64,000 bases of DNA. Origin: Vanessa cardui. Its lineage: Eukaryota > Arthropoda > Insecta > Lepidoptera > Nymphalidae. The position numbers were made by a program, and so were the translations under genes. The notes beneath the pieces were generated by a model, which ran no database searches, was not told where the DNA came from, and saw only the letters and a program-made list of their open reading frames with translations. Position 1 is the stretch's first letter, and every line of letters starts with the position of its first letter. Location of the stretch: the NCBI RefSeq assembly GCF_905220365.1, contig NC_061138.1, positions 2,480,001 through 2,544,000 of the forward strand. Reading direction: 5' to 3'. Below, piece by piece: positions 47,086 through 57,487 of this stretch.

Positions 47086-47603
47086 ATTGCTTTTGTCAAT
47101 TACTACTAGTCGGTTTTTGAGTATTGATGTTGATTCCAGGTAAGTAATGTTGAAGTGATTTTTAAATTAAAGGCAGTCATTCTGGAACTTTCCAAGATCT
47201 TATATGCAGAATATTCCTGGTTTGATTTCAGGTGAAAACGTTTCTTTGATCTATTAGAAGTATTCGGACTCTACTCTGCCTGACAGTAAGTGGTTGTATA
47301 GTTCAAATGAGAAGAGCTAGTACAGTCAAAAAGATTGAACTGCCTCTGTCGCACTCGTCATTCTGACCCAATGATAATGATACCACTTCATGCGTCGTTT
47401 GAAGGAGTTTAAAGGAAGAAGGTATCAGGAAGGCATCTGAAATAACAATTCACATTTTAAACTATTGTCCAATTGTTAAAAACTGCAAGAGATATGGCTT
47501 GCGTTTGAAACTCGTTAAGTATTGTCTTTGCAGTCAAAAAGCTTTGAGATAGAGAAGATATACACGGATAGAATTGTGTCAGGTTTTTGTTGTCAAAAAC
47601 AAT

Positions 47604-47675
47604 GTTTCCGCCCGGGGTCGAACCGGGGGCCTTCTGCGTGTGAGGCAGATGTGATAACCAATACACCACGGAAAC
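47604..47675 (-). tRNA. tRNA-Val (CAC)
   Basis: Minus-strand cloverleaf with loop CTCACAC, intact acceptor, anticodon and T arms, and D loop ATTGG. TTTTT follows. Likely functional. Confidence 0.85.
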
Positions 47676-48736
47676 ATTGAAGTTGTTTCGATTAAATTTA
47701 GAACTAAACAAATATTGCTTATCAAGCTAACTAAAAATAGCCAAAACCTGACAGTCCTTGATTGACAAAAGATTTTCTACTCAGGGTAGAACTGAGGGCC
47801 ATCTACATTTTAGGTTAGGTTAGATGTAATAACCGGTACAGCAATTTTCATGTAAGACTTTTCATACCATTACAAAAATATTACTCGCCTACAATGTTTT
47901 AAAAATTTTACTCGATTTATACGCGTTACAGTCAGGTCTATACTGGTCGGCCACTACTATGAATAGTTACCACACTTTCGTTTAGTTGGCTATCCTCAGT
48001 CACACATACAACTTCCAGAGAAGTCGTGTGTGTGAACATTCCCTTACCTCGAAAATCATGTAAAATCGTTGGTATAGAATTGTCTCTTTGTGTCAGTTTT
48101 ACGGTCCCAAAGGATTGTGACAGCGATCAGAAAATGCATATATGTTTGCGTGCAAATTACGCAATGTCGTATGACCTGCGTATTAGGTTAGTCCCTTGAG
48201 ATCAGCCGCCGGGATCGAAATCGTTTTGGGAGATACAATCATGTCATACATCATCATATTGTTCTTACCTTACCTATTTTTTATATTATTCGACAATACT
48301 TTTCAGAATCTCACCAATCAAATTTTTTTTATGACTAGAATCAGTTCTATTTGTAACATATAATAGCACAGATTAGGAACTAGTTGTTAGTTATTTAAGA
48401 TATTTTTGTTAAATAGTAAATTATGGGACTAATTAGTATATTTTCGTGTTAGTGTAAATTATGAAATTATATGGAGATATCACATTTAAGTTTTGATTTT
48501 CATTTTTATTAATTTTATAATAAGCTTTTATGTTCTGTTTTAGTTATGTCTTAATTCTTAAATTTATGTTTTATATAGGTTAGTTTGGCTTTAATTTTAT
48601 TTACAAATATAAAGATGTATTACCTCGAATGTCACCCATGTTAAATATTATTTTTAAGTGTTTTGTAAGTATTGCTGCACAGATGACAAATAAATAAAAA
48701 CTGTCATTCTTTGATAGACAAAAGTTATGTTTTTAT

Positions 48737-48807
48737 GTTTCTGCCCGGGGTCGAAAGGGGGCCTTCTGCGTGTGCGGCAGATGTGATAACCGCTACACCA
48801 CGGAAAC
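48737..48807 (-). pseudogene. tRNA-Val (CAC) pseudogene
   Basis: The copy is 71 nt. Position 33, normally T, is G (loop CGCACAC). The T arm has lost a base and its conserved GGTTCG (CTTTCGACC). The acceptor has a mismatch (GCAGAAAC). Confidence 0.75.
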
Positions 48808-48885
48808 TTCCAGAGTGAGAGGCTTAACTTTGAAAATCATTTCAATTAAAATAAATAAAAACTGGCTTCCATAGACAAAAGTTAT

Positions 48886-48957
48886 GTTTCTCCCCAGGGT
48901 CGAACCGGGGGCCTTCTGCGTGTTAGGCAGATGTGATAACCGCTACACCACGGAAAC
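48886..48957 (-). tRNA. tRNA-Val (AAC), acceptor mismatches
   Basis: Anticodon and D arms are intact, but the 3' acceptor reads GAGAAAC, giving mismatches at pairs 6-67 and 7-66. TTTT follows. Possibly a recent pseudogene. Confidence 0.6.
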
Positions 48958-48975
48958 TTCCAGAGTGAGAGGCTT

Positions 48976-49849
48976 AGTTGCTGGATGATAAAGGGCTGAA
49001 GTCCTATGTAACACTCTTTGCTCAATAAGAAAATTTTTGAATTCATGTGATGTAAATTGCCGGCCATTATCTGATATTAAAATGTTAGGAGCTCCAAAAA
49101 TTGAGAAAAGATCTTTTAATTTTTCTATGCACCACGAACTTCTAATAGTTATCGTAGGTAGTTATTTCAACCCATTTAGAATATGAGTCTACGATGACAA
49201 ATAGGCAATGTCCATAAATTGGTCCAGCAAAATCAGTATGTGTTGGTGTGTTTCAACTTTTTTAGATTCGTTTAATTGTAATGCATGACCTACACGATTT
49301 AACTTTATTTTCTATATCTTTATCGCTATTTCTCCAATAAACAAAACTTAGAGCCAACAATTTCATATTAACGTCACCAATATATCCAGTATATAACTCG
49401 TTTAACATAATATCTCTCAAACTTTTTGGAATAAGTACTCGTGTACCTTTAAATATGCAGCCATCTTGCATTGTTAGCTCATTATCATTATTTTATTAGT
49501 GCTTGTAAAATCGGTTGTAATTCTTCGTCTTTGTAATTGTTTCAGATTTAATTTTCTCTATGCTAATTTGTAAGATACTTATCTGCTGTAATTGATATAT
49601 ACTGTGTTGGTATGATAGTTGCTTGATATATACTCTTTTACTCTCATTGCTCTGTTCGACAGGAAATCTAGATAAATAATCAACATTTGAATGTCTTTCT
49701 GAACTTCTGTATTCGATTTCATAATCAAACCCAGACAAAAAGTGAGCATATTGAAACAATCTCATAGTACTCGTTGTAGGCAAGGTTTTATGTGGATGGA
49801 AAATTGCTGTGAGTGGTTTGTGATCCGTAACTAAAAGTCTACCAGTTTT
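48976..49849 (-). pseudogene. Ty3/gypsy pol relic (RNase H end and integrase)
   Basis: Minus-strand pieces give an RNase H C-terminus (49783-49496, GFDYEIEYRSSERHSNVDYL), an integrase zinc-binding domain (49471-49262, with CRSC) and a broken integrase core (about 49250-49000, with HTDFAGPIYGHCLF and VIVDSYSKW). It is a different lineage from the element at 4063. It lies exactly where tRNA orientation flips from minus to plus. Confidence 0.7.
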
Positions 49850-49899
49850 TATTTATTTTAATTGAAATGATTTTCAAAGTTAAGCCTCTTACTCTGGAA

Positions 49900-49971
49900 G
49901 TTTCCGTGGTGTAGCGGTTATCACATCTGCCTAACACGCAGAAGGCCCCCGGTTCGATCCCGGGCGGAAAC
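49900..49971 (+). tRNA. tRNA-Val (AAC)
   Basis: All arms are intact, T loop TTCGATC, TTTT downstream. First of a plus-strand sub-array with 164-171-bp spacing. Likely functional. Confidence 0.92.
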
Positions 49972-50063
49972 ATGAGTTTTGTCTATGGATGCTTACCAGT
50001 TTTTATTTCTTTGTATCATATGTAACAATATTGAATTTCAAAGTTAAGCCATTCACTCTGTAA

Positions 50064-50135
50064 GTTTCCGTGGTTTAGCGATTATCACATCTGCCTAACA
50101 CCCAGAAGGGCCCCGGTTCGACCCCGGGCGGAAAC
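50064..50135 (+). tRNA. tRNA-Val (AAC), degenerate
   Basis: The anticodon stem closing pair is broken (C31 faces C39, CACCCAGA) and the D loop has lost a G (AGCGATTA). TTTT follows. Probably a pseudogene in an early stage. Confidence 0.55.
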
Positions 50136-50232
50136 ATAACTTTTGTGTATGGAAGCCTATCAGGTTTTATTTGTTTATGTTTCGTGTAGCAATATTTAAA
50201 AGATTTTCAAATTTAAACCACTTGCTCTAGAA

Positions 50233-50304
50233 GTTTCCGTGGTGTAGCGGCTATCACATCTGCCTCACGTGCAGAAGTCCCCCGGTTCGATCCCGGGCGG
50301 AAAC
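50233..50304 (+). tRNA. tRNA-Val (CAC)
   Basis: Loop CTCACGT, intact acceptor and T arm, D loop AGCGGCTA, variable region AGTCC. TTTT follows. Plausibly functional. Confidence 0.75.
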
Positions 50305-50403
50305 ATAAGTTTTATCTATCAGAGCCTATCAGTTTTTAGTTATTTTTGTATTTTGTGTATTAGTATTTGAATTTTTGTCAAATTTAAGCCGGTCACTCTT
50401 GAA

Positions 50404-50430
50404 GTTTTTGTGATGATCCCGGGCGGAAAC
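50404..50430 (+). pseudogene. tRNA-Val remnant with internal deletion
   Basis: Only the 5' acceptor (GTTTTTGTGATG) and the 3' end (ATCCCGGGCGGAAAC) remain, fused directly. It sits at the next expected 169-bp position of the array. Confidence 0.75.
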
Positions 50431-50695
50431 AAGTTTTTATTAATCGAAACCTGATAGTTTTATATTTCTTAGTGTTCTAAGTAGCATTTTGAAATTGTTA
50501 ATATATCTAAACTATTTAATCTCGAAATTAGTATTTTTGTCACTTGGTAAGTAGAATATCAAATATCAGAAAATTATGGTTGCATTAAAAAAATGTATAG
50601 CTAAAGTATTTGACCTATCTAAAAGGGAAATTTATTATTATTAGTTTAATGTTTTATTTTAAATTCTAAGATAACTTATTTACAATACAGATATG

Positions 50696-50696
<1 letters not shown>

Positions 50697-50770
<74 letters not shown>
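50697..50770. repeat. (TA)n microsatellite
   Basis: A near-perfect alternating TA tract of about 70 bp. The YIYIY-rich frame it creates is not a gene. Confidence 0.9.
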
Positions 50771-50775
<5 letters not shown>

Positions 50776-50785
50776 AATATATATG

Positions 50786-50885
50786 AGGGTTTTTGAAGAA
50801 TTGAGTCCAAAACATTTGTGGCAACATCTGGAGTTCCACAGGGCTCCTGTCTGGGTCCCACATTATTTGTTCTTTTTATTACTAA
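50786..50885 (+). pseudogene. LINE RT fragment
   Basis: The plus-strand frame reads TSGVPQGSCLGPTLFVLFI, the RT motif before FADD in Jockey-group LINEs. It is a short isolated relic next to the TA tract. Confidence 0.55.
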
Positions 50886-51061
50886 AGATGCCAATACTTT
50901 TTTAAAGTTTTGTGTAAATAAAATTTAGTTATGATAAGAATGAATGAAAAAGTTAAATAAACTAGCTTCAAAAATTGTATGAAATGAAATGATGTAGTAT
51001 TTACGTTTAGCACAAATGATTTTAGTCTATAAACAGTAAACCACATAAAAGAAATAAGGGC

Positions 51062-52642
51062 GCTTAGACAAAGTAACATTTAAAAAACGATAGCGAAGTT
51101 AGAAAAGAACAAAATGTATGGGATTGACATAAGCCGCGCTAAATCACGTGGTCAATCGACATCGCTATCGCAGATTGGTAGACAATGTTAAAATTCATAA
51201 CGAAACGATACATTAGCGAATTGTTATCAAACGTCATCCATGTCGTTACCATAGAAATGCGAAGACAAGCAGAACTTTTTTTATTCGCCTTCGCTGCGAT
51301 CGTGATTGTCAAAAAAATTATCGAAACGATTACAAAGATGCTGTAGATATCGAAACAAAATGGCCGATTTCATTCGTCAGCTGATATTTTAACTAGGCGT
51401 TTTTAAGTTTTTAATTATCAGTTGAAATAGTAAAAAAAAAGCATTCTTTGCTTGCTGCACACATTGAGAACATATGGAAGAAGCGACAAAGGCGGTGAAG
51501 AAGACAATTGGATACAATTGAAGATATGCCAGAGTTGTTCATACAACATTTCAGGCTAAACAAAACCACATTTCGAAAATTATGTGACGACCTAAAAGAT
51601 AATGCTAGATTAAAAGGATCCGCTGAAATTTCCCTGGAAATAAAGCAAAAAAATATAAATATCAGGAATTTAAAAGTGTTTTAAGGTGCTTGTGAGTACA
51701 CTTTTGTTGATAGTTGTACTTAAATAAAATTACTTTGACTCAGAGTTCTTCACTATCACCCTGACATGGCTAGCAAAATAACCTGTTGTGTGCTACACAA
51801 CATTGCAGTAGCTGCTAGAATACCACCTCAGAGTTACATGCCAGCCAGTGGTCTTGAAGGTAATGAAGACCATTCCGTGGGACAAAGCACCACCAGAAAT
51901 GACGATGGAAATGAGTTCATTCGAGGCAAGGATATGCGCAATGTTTTGGTTAGAAGAATATAGCTAAATTAATGAATTAAAAAAAATCTTTTTCAGACAG
52001 AATAAAGATTTTGAATAAAACTTTTATTTAGTAGTATATTTTAATTAACAGTAAACCTTATAATTTTTTTTAGACGTAGGTAATAAATTATCCAATAAAA
52101 CTAGTAAATTTCTTTGCATAATCTAAAGCGCAAGCAAGATTTACTGATTACAAATTTCTTACATATATTGTATCGATGTGTGACACTTATTAATATTAAC
52201 ACTTAAAAAAACTAAGAGCAGTCTTAACAGTTGAACAACATAGTCGAACAGTCTTATCGCAGTCGTAATGAATAAAAATTAAAAAAATAGGCAATAATTC
52301 AATAATTCAACGAAGTCTTCCTACCTATACAACTATTATTTTTATTCCATAACTGAGCCAACGTAAACAATTCAACAAATATTTTTTTTAAACATTCATT
52401 TGACATAACCAGCTTATTTTTTAAAAAATAAACATTACATAATGATTGTTAAAAAAACATTGCATCGGTACTCATATAAAATAATGTAATGACAACTAAA
52501 TATTCGTTTCTTAGCGAATATCAATTTCGCCACAACGATCGCGACAGTCATAGTACATTGGCTAGGAAATTGTTCGATATCTCAGAGACGATAGCGAATT
52601 TCGTTATCTTTTCGCTATGAAGCGATGTTACTTTGTCTAAGC
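51062..52642 (+). mobile_element. PIF/Harbinger DNA transposon, internally deleted
   Basis: Perfect terminal inverted repeats GCTTAGACAAAGTAACAT (51062-51079) and ATGTTACTTTGTCTAAGC (52625-52642) bound 1581 bp. The interior keeps the N- and C-terminal ends of a HARBI1-like transposase. The flanks match the transposon-free duplicates at 39940-40075 and 38240-38468, so the insertion can be placed exactly. Confidence 0.8.
51500..51963 (+). pseudogene. HARBI1-like transposase remnant
   Basis: A first part (about 51510-51660) reads FIQHFRLNKTTFRKLCDDLK, the transposase N-terminal region. A last part (51766-51963) reads KITCCVLHNIAVAARIP, the C-terminal region. The DDE nuclease core between them is deleted and a stop lies in the first part, so the protein is dead. 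Confidence 0.7.
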
Positions 52643-52824
52643 CTCCAGGTATTGTTTTGCTAAGACATAAAGGGTTTCAGGTGTTTGAGTAGATTTAAAC
52701 ACACATTGTATAAATTAATTGTTGCATATGATTTATAAATATATAATTGCTTTGAATAAATTCTACAACTTCTATGAAATAATAGATATTTGATTAGTTT
52801 CAGATTTGATAAAGACTTCTTCAA

Positions 52825-52896
52825 GTTTCCGTAACGTAGCGGTTATCACATCTGCCTCACACGCAGAAGGCCCCCGGTTCGACCCCGGGCGGAAAC
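52825..52896 (+). tRNA. tRNA-Val (CAC), D stem disrupted
   Basis: Loop CTCACAC and perfect acceptor and T arms, but the D stem 5' side reads ACGT (CCGTAACGTAGCGG), breaking two pairs and the A box. TTTT follows. Confidence 0.6.
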
Positions 52897-52993
52897 ATAA
52901 CTTTTGCTTATGGAAGCCTATCAGTTCTTATTTCGTTATTTCTTGTATAACAATATTTAAATTAATGTCAAATTTAAGCCAGAAACTCTGATA

Positions 52994-53065
52994 ATTTCCG
53001 TGGTGTAGCGGTTTTCACATCTGCTTTACACGCAGAAGGCCCCCGGTTCGACCCCGGACGGAAAC
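52994..53065 (+). tRNA. tRNA-Val (TAC), degenerate
   Basis: Loop TTTACAC (C32 to T). The first base is A, so the 1-72 pair is lost. The T stem has an A (CCGGACGG) and the D region reads GTTTTCAC. TTTT follows. Probably a pseudogene. Confidence 0.5.
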
Positions 53066-53162
53066 AGTACTTTTGTCAATGGAAGCCTATTTGTTTTTAA
53101 TTCTTTATTTCTTGTGTACCAATATTGAAATGATTTGTAAAGTTAAGCCATGCACTCAGGAA

Positions 53163-53203
53163 GTTTCTGTGGTGTTACCCCCGGTTCGACCCCGGGCGGA
53201 AAC
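53163..53203 (+). pseudogene. tRNA-Val remnant, anticodon arm deleted
   Basis: 41 nt: GTTTCTGTGGTGT is joined to ACCCCCGGTTCGACC and the 3' acceptor. The D loop, anticodon arm and variable region are gone. Confidence 0.8.
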
Positions 53204-53310
53204 AAAACTTTTGTGTTTGGAAGCCTATAAGTTTTTTTTCTAACAAGGCCTGTCGGATTTTAAATATTGCGATATTTGATCATTTTCAGATTTGATAGAG
53301 ACTTCTTCAA

Positions 53311-53382
53311 GTTTCCGTAGTGTAGCGGTTATCACACCTGCCTCACACGCAGAAGGCCTCCGGTTCGACCCCGGGCGGAAAC
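53311..53382 (+). tRNA. tRNA-Val (CAC), mild defects
   Basis: Loop CTCACAC. The outermost anticodon-stem pair is lost (C27-A43) and the variable region has GGCCTCC. Acceptor and T arm are intact. Function uncertain. Confidence 0.6.
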
Positions 53383-53457
53383 ATAAAAACATTACTTTTG
53401 TGTATCAAAGAATGACAGTTTTTATTTATTTTCAAATTTAAGCCGGTCACTCTGGAA

Positions 53458-53529
53458 ATTTCCGTGGTGTAGCTGTTATCACATCTACCTAACACGCAGA
53501 AGGCCCCCGGTTCGACCCTGGGCGGAAAC
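53458..53529 (+). tRNA. tRNA-Val (AAC), degenerate
   Basis: The first base is A (unpaired with C72), the anticodon stem has A30 facing C40 (TCTAC/GCAGA), and the D loop reads AGCTG. TTTT follows. Probably a pseudogene. Confidence 0.5.
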
Positions 53530-54138
53530 ATGAGTTTTGTCTATGGATGCTTTCCAGTTTTTATTTCTTTGTCATCTGTGTAGCAATATTTAAATGATTT
53601 TCAAATTCAAATGATTTTCTTATCTTATTTTTACATTTAAAAAGTTCGTTCTAAAATTCCTACCACAAAACGGTTAAGATTTATAGTACAGCAATAAAAT
53701 GAATCTAAAGGGCTATATCATTTATCTTATTTAGTTTTATCTATAATGTAAAATTTAATATTGACGAGTAACGAAGCTTTACATCACTTATAGTTCGTTA
53801 TAATTCTATACTTTGGAATTGCAGTAATTAATATACTAGTTGATTGTGCGGTATTATCGTTCAATATTGTTTTAATTGTTTAGATTCAGCAGCTAGACTA
53901 TTAGATTGGAGTGATCTATTGACAAGTGTCATGTTACAAAATGTGTACGCATTTGAAAAGGCCTATGACATAATATTTGAAGATTTGATCGAAAGTAAAT
54001 TCTGCAGGAAATAAAAAGATTCAAATAAAGCATGTGAAAAAATCAACAATTACTTTTCCAGTACAAATAGTTGGTGGGCTCAAACTTAAGAACTCTGATT
54101 TTCAGGTTATTTGTTATAAAAATGCATGGACAACAATG

Positions 54139-57100
54139 AATTTTTTTTTTTTTTTATGGAATAGGTGGCAAACGAGCAGGAGGCTCACCTGATGGAAAGT
54201 GACTACCACCGCCCATGGACATCTGCAACACCAGGGGGCTTGCAGGTGCGTTGCCGGCCTTTGAGAAAGGAGTAGACTCTTTTCTTGAAGGTTCCCATGT
54301 CGTATCGGTTCGGAAAAACCGCCGGCGACAGCTGGTTCCACAGAGTGGTTGTGCGAGGCAGAAAATGTCTAAGAAATCGCGCTGTTGTGGATTTTCGGAC
54401 ATCAAGATGGTGCGGGTGAAACTTAGAATTTTGACGAGATGTCCGAAGGTGAAATTCAGCAGCCGGGATTAATCCGAACAATTCCTCGGAACATTCCCCG
54501 TGAAAAATTCGGTAGAAGATGCAGAGTGATCCAACATCTCTACGCAAAGCCAAAGGATCAAGGAGATCGGAAAGGGCTTGATCGTCGATAATTCGAGCCG
54601 CTCTACGTTGGATGCGGTCAAATGGAAGGAGCTGGTACTGGGGAGCACCCGCCCAGAGGTGAGAGCAGTACTCCATGTGAGGCCGAATTTGCGCCTTGTA
54701 AAGTTTTAGGCGATGGGCCGACGTGAAGTACTGTCTCGCCTTGCTGAGCACACCGAGCTTCTTTGAAGCCAATTTGGCTTTGCCTTCCAATTGACCGCGG
54801 AACTGAACGAGGCTCGAAATATCAACGCCAAGTATTCCGATACTACCTGTAGCGGCTATCGGGATGTTCTCAAATCGTGGAGATACGACAAATGGTGTTT
54901 TTTTAGCGGTTAACGCGCAAACTTGCGTCTTTTTGGGGTTGAAATGGACTAAATTTAGCCGGCCCCAGTTCGAGACTTCGTTTAACGAAGACTCGATTGC
55001 AGACACAAGTTTGTTCCGGTTTTCTTCGACGTTTTCCCGAGAAATATTAGCGCGGCCGGTGTATAAGGTGTCAACGGTACTGTCGTCTGCATAGCAATGA
55101 ATGTTCCCGATTTGCAACAAATCATTGATATGCAGAAGAAACAGAGTGGGTGATAGGACGCAGCCTTGTGGAACACCAGCATTGACGAATTTTAAGTCAG
55201 AGCATGCACCGTCGACAACGACCTTGATGCTCCGATCTGCCAAAAAGCTGGTAATCCAATTGCATAATTTCCCGGGAAGCCCATAAGAAGGAAGCTTCGA
55301 AAGAAGCGCTTTGTGCCATACGCGATCGAAGGCCTTCGCTATGTCCAAGCTGGCTGCTAATGCCTCCCCCTTGCTCTCAACTGCTTCAGCCCACCTGTGA
55401 GTAAGGTAAACTAGAAGATCACCGGCTGAGCGACCCCGACGGAAACCGTACTGGCGGTCACTAATCAGCTGATTCTCCTCTAGGTACCGCAGGAGCTGGC
55501 AGTTAATAAGGGACTCCATTATCTTGGAGAGCAAGGAGGTGATGGCTATAGGCCTATAATTGGACGGATCTGAGCGGTTGCCATTTTTAGGGATCGGATG
55601 CACCAAAGCAGTCTTCCAGGAGTTCGGGACGACGCCTAATGCGTAGGATTGCCGGAAGAGACGCGTTAAGACCGGTGCCAACTCGGGAGCACATGTCCGT
55701 AGCACGATTGGAGGGATGCCATCGGGTCCACTCGACTTGTGAATGTCCAAGGAAAGAAGTGCTTTCCGAACTGCACTTTGCCGAAATTTAACCTCCGGCA
55801 TCGTCGTATCACATCGCGGGATTGATGGAGGTGACTTTCCTTGGTCATCCAGAGTCGAGTTCGACGCGAAGAGAGACCCTAAAAGATCGGCCTTCTCCTT
55901 CGCGGTATGGGCCAATGACTCACCGTCCCTGTGCAAAGACGGAAAAGAAGGCTGACAGAAATTCCCTAGGACAGCCTTAGCGAGAGACCAGAACGCACGT
56001 GTTCCTGATGGGAAGCGCACCAGTCTCTCGCCAATTCTGCCAATGTACTTCGACTTCGCCTCAGCTATCACGTTTTTGAAGGACCTGGAGGCAGAGTTAT
56101 ATTCCTTTCTGAATGTGCTGGTGTTTGTATCACGAGACGCCGATGCGTTAGCCCAGTCTTGGTAGCGTTCCCATTTTCGGCGTGAAGCCGTCTTACAGAG
56201 GCGACCAAACCAGGGCTGGGACTTGCCACCAATGGGCACCGCAGAATATGGAATGAAAAGTTCCATACCCTGAAGCACCACATCGGCGACAGAGTCAGCA
56301 ACAACGCTCGGATCATCCATCGAGAAACAAACTCGCCCCCATGGGTAAGATGCAAAGAAGGACCGCATCCCATCCCAATCTGCTGACTTGTAGTGCCACA
56401 CGCGACGACAGCCCGCGAAACGAGGTCGTGAGTATCGTGTAACTGGCACTGTACTCCGGACGAGACAGTGGTCCGACGAGCCCAGAGGGGGATCGACGAC
56501 AATCTTATAGCCGTCCGGATGCGAAGTCAGCAGAAGGTCCAACAGGGAAGGTGTATGATCCTCCACGTCCGGTATTCGCGTTGGCGAGGTGACCAGTTGT
56601 GTCAAATCATAAGCCAAAGCGAAGTCGAGAACAGATCTACCCGCATGATCAGTGGTGCGTGATCCAAGCCACTCTGTATGATGAGCATTGAAATCGCCCA
56701 GAATAATGATCTCTGCGGATGGAGTCTGCTGCAGCACGGAATCTGTAGCCAATTGGACGTGCTCAACCAGTCGGTCGGTTTCGGCATTACCGCTATGGGA
56801 CCTATAAAGGCACGCGTAGATTCGCGGATGGTCGTCGCAGTCTACGCGCAGCCAGATAATTGATAGGTCCTGCCCTTCAAGGCTGCCGAGGCGTCGAGAG
56901 CAGATATCATCTCTGACGTAAACGCACACCCCAGCTCGTGGCACAAAAGTATGCTCCAATTTGTACCCGGGGTAAGAGAGAAAAGACGTATCGGCAGGAG
57001 AAGATATCTGGGTCTCGGTAAGAAAGAGCAAGGCCGGCTTCGCCGTCTCAAGGTGAAAGTGAACGGCATTCAAGTTGGAGTTGAGTCCCCTTATGTTGCA

Positions 57101-57487
57101 GAAGTCCACAGCGAGTGTGGTAGGGGTTGCCTTATGATGCCTGCTCCGCTTGCCCCGAACAGTGGCGAGCGCAAAATTGCCCCCCCCAGAATTCGGAGGG
57201 CAGCCTGGGCATCCCTGCTCAGGCGGTGTACGTCCTGAGCATGGATGCCCAGAGAGGGATTCTCCATCGCAGTCGCTGATGGTACCCTCCTGGGGTAATG
57301 TCACCAAATTCTGCACAACCATGTTTTGGGGGGAGAGGGATCGGGCCTCCGGAACTCTCACTTACCGGACGAAACGCGGTAGCATAGCTACCACTTCACG
57401 CCGATTTTAAGTGAGAGAGTGGTACTTCCCCGGGCGTGCCGGCCCATTCGACTGCAACCGAGAGGTATGCAGTGTGGCACTACCACT
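54139..57487 (-). mobile_element. Jockey/CR1-group LINE with intact ORF2
   Basis: The element holds one uninterrupted endonuclease-RT ORF, a short 3' UTR and a poly(A) run (plus-strand T15-T16 at about 54139-54154). The site is identified by comparison with blocks A and C, where the flanking sequence (ACAACAATGAATTTATACAA) is uninterrupted. ORF1 is missing, so the copy is 5' truncated. A clean target duplication is not evident. Confidence 0.8.
54203..57361 (-). CDS. LINE ORF2: AP endonuclease and reverse transcriptase
   Basis: The 1052-residue frame is fully open. The endonuclease (about residues 82-300) contains CNIRGLNSN, LTET with E116, GDFNAHH at 222-228 and SDH at 296-298. The RT has NYRPIAITSLLSKIMESL, FDRVWHKALLSKL, GVPQGCVLSPTLFLLHINDL and the catalytic YADD near residue 755. 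The C-terminal part resembles Jockey/CR1-type elements annotated as 'transposon BS' RT. The protein would nick DNA and prime cDNA synthesis from element RNA. The chosen Met is the first in frame. The true start may lie upstream of the 5' truncation. No frameshift or stop suggests recent insertion. Confidence 0.9.
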   Translation of the reverse strand: MRVPEARSLSPQNMVVQNLVTLPQEGTISDCDGESLSGHPCSGRTPPEQGCPGCPPNSGGGNFALATVRGKRSRHHKATPTTLAVDFCNIRGLNSNLNAVHFHLETAKPALLFLTETQISSPADTSFLSYPGYKLEHTFVPRAGVCVYVRDDICSRRLGSLEGQDLSIIWLRVDCDDHPRIYACLYRSHSGNAETDRLVEHVQLATDSVLQQTPSAEIIILGDFNAHHTEWLGSRTTDHAGRSVLDFALAYDLTQLVTSPTRIPDVEDHTPSLLDLLLTSHPDGYKIVVDPPLGSSDHCLVRSTVPVTRYSRPRFAGCRRVWHYKSADWDGMRSFFASYPWGRVCFSMDDPSVVADSVADVVLQGMELFIPYSAVPIGGKSQPWFGRLCKTASRRKWERYQDWANASASRDTNTSTFRKEYNSASRSFKNVIAEAKSKYIGRIGERLVRFPSGTRAFWSLAKAVLGNFCQPSFPSLHRDGESLAHTAKEKADLLGSLFASNSTLDDQGKSPPSIPRCDTTMPEVKFRQSAVRKALLSLDIHKSSGPDGIPPIVLRTCAPELAPVLTRLFRQSYALGVVPNSWKTALVHPIPKNGNRSDPSNYRPIAITSLLSKIMESLINCQLLRYLEENQLISDRQYGFRRGRSAGDLLVYLTHRWAEAVESKGEALAASLDIAKAFDRVWHKALLSKLPSYGLPGKLCNWITSFLADRSIKVVVDGACSDLKFVNAGVPQGCVLSPTLFLLHINDLLQIGNIHCYADDSTVDTLYTGRANISRENVEENRNKLVSAIESSLNEVSNWGRLNLVHFNPKKTQVCALTAKKTPFVVSPRFENIPIAATGSIGILGVDISSLVQFRGQLEGKAKLASKKLGVLSKARQYFTSAHRLKLYKAQIRPHMEYCSHLWAGAPQYQLLPFDRIQRRAARIIDDQALSDLLDPLALRRDVGSLCIFYRIFHGECSEELFGLIPAAEFHLRTSRQNSKFHPHHLDVRKSTTARFLRHFLPRTTTLWNQLSPAVFPNRYDMGTFKKRVYSFLKGRQRTCKPPGVADVHGRW

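Larger units (their letters stand above)
45381..48736. repeat. Duplicated block A of the tRNA-Val region
   Basis: Its spacer sequence recurs in the same order in block B (53530-60179) and block C (62077-63895), at perhaps 85-95% identity by eye. Block A carries a MITE that B and C lack, and two oppositely oriented tRNA-Val copies at 47014 and 47604. Confidence 0.75.

Noticed and set aside
47811..47822. TTAGG telomere-like repeat (also near 58583)
   Set aside because: Only two partial units of TTAGGTTAGG are present and they recur as part of the duplicated spacer.
50666..50863. Open frame rich in YIYIY
   Set aside because: It is a translation of the TA microsatellite.
44619..53529. Regularly spaced repeats as a CRISPR array
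   Set aside because: The repeats are 72-nt tRNA cloverleaves with homologous spacers in an insect genome; CRISPR repeats have unique spacers and occur in prokaryotes.
55101..57410. Plus-strand ORFs opposite the LINE
   Set aside because: They are antisense shadows of the 1052-codon ORF2.
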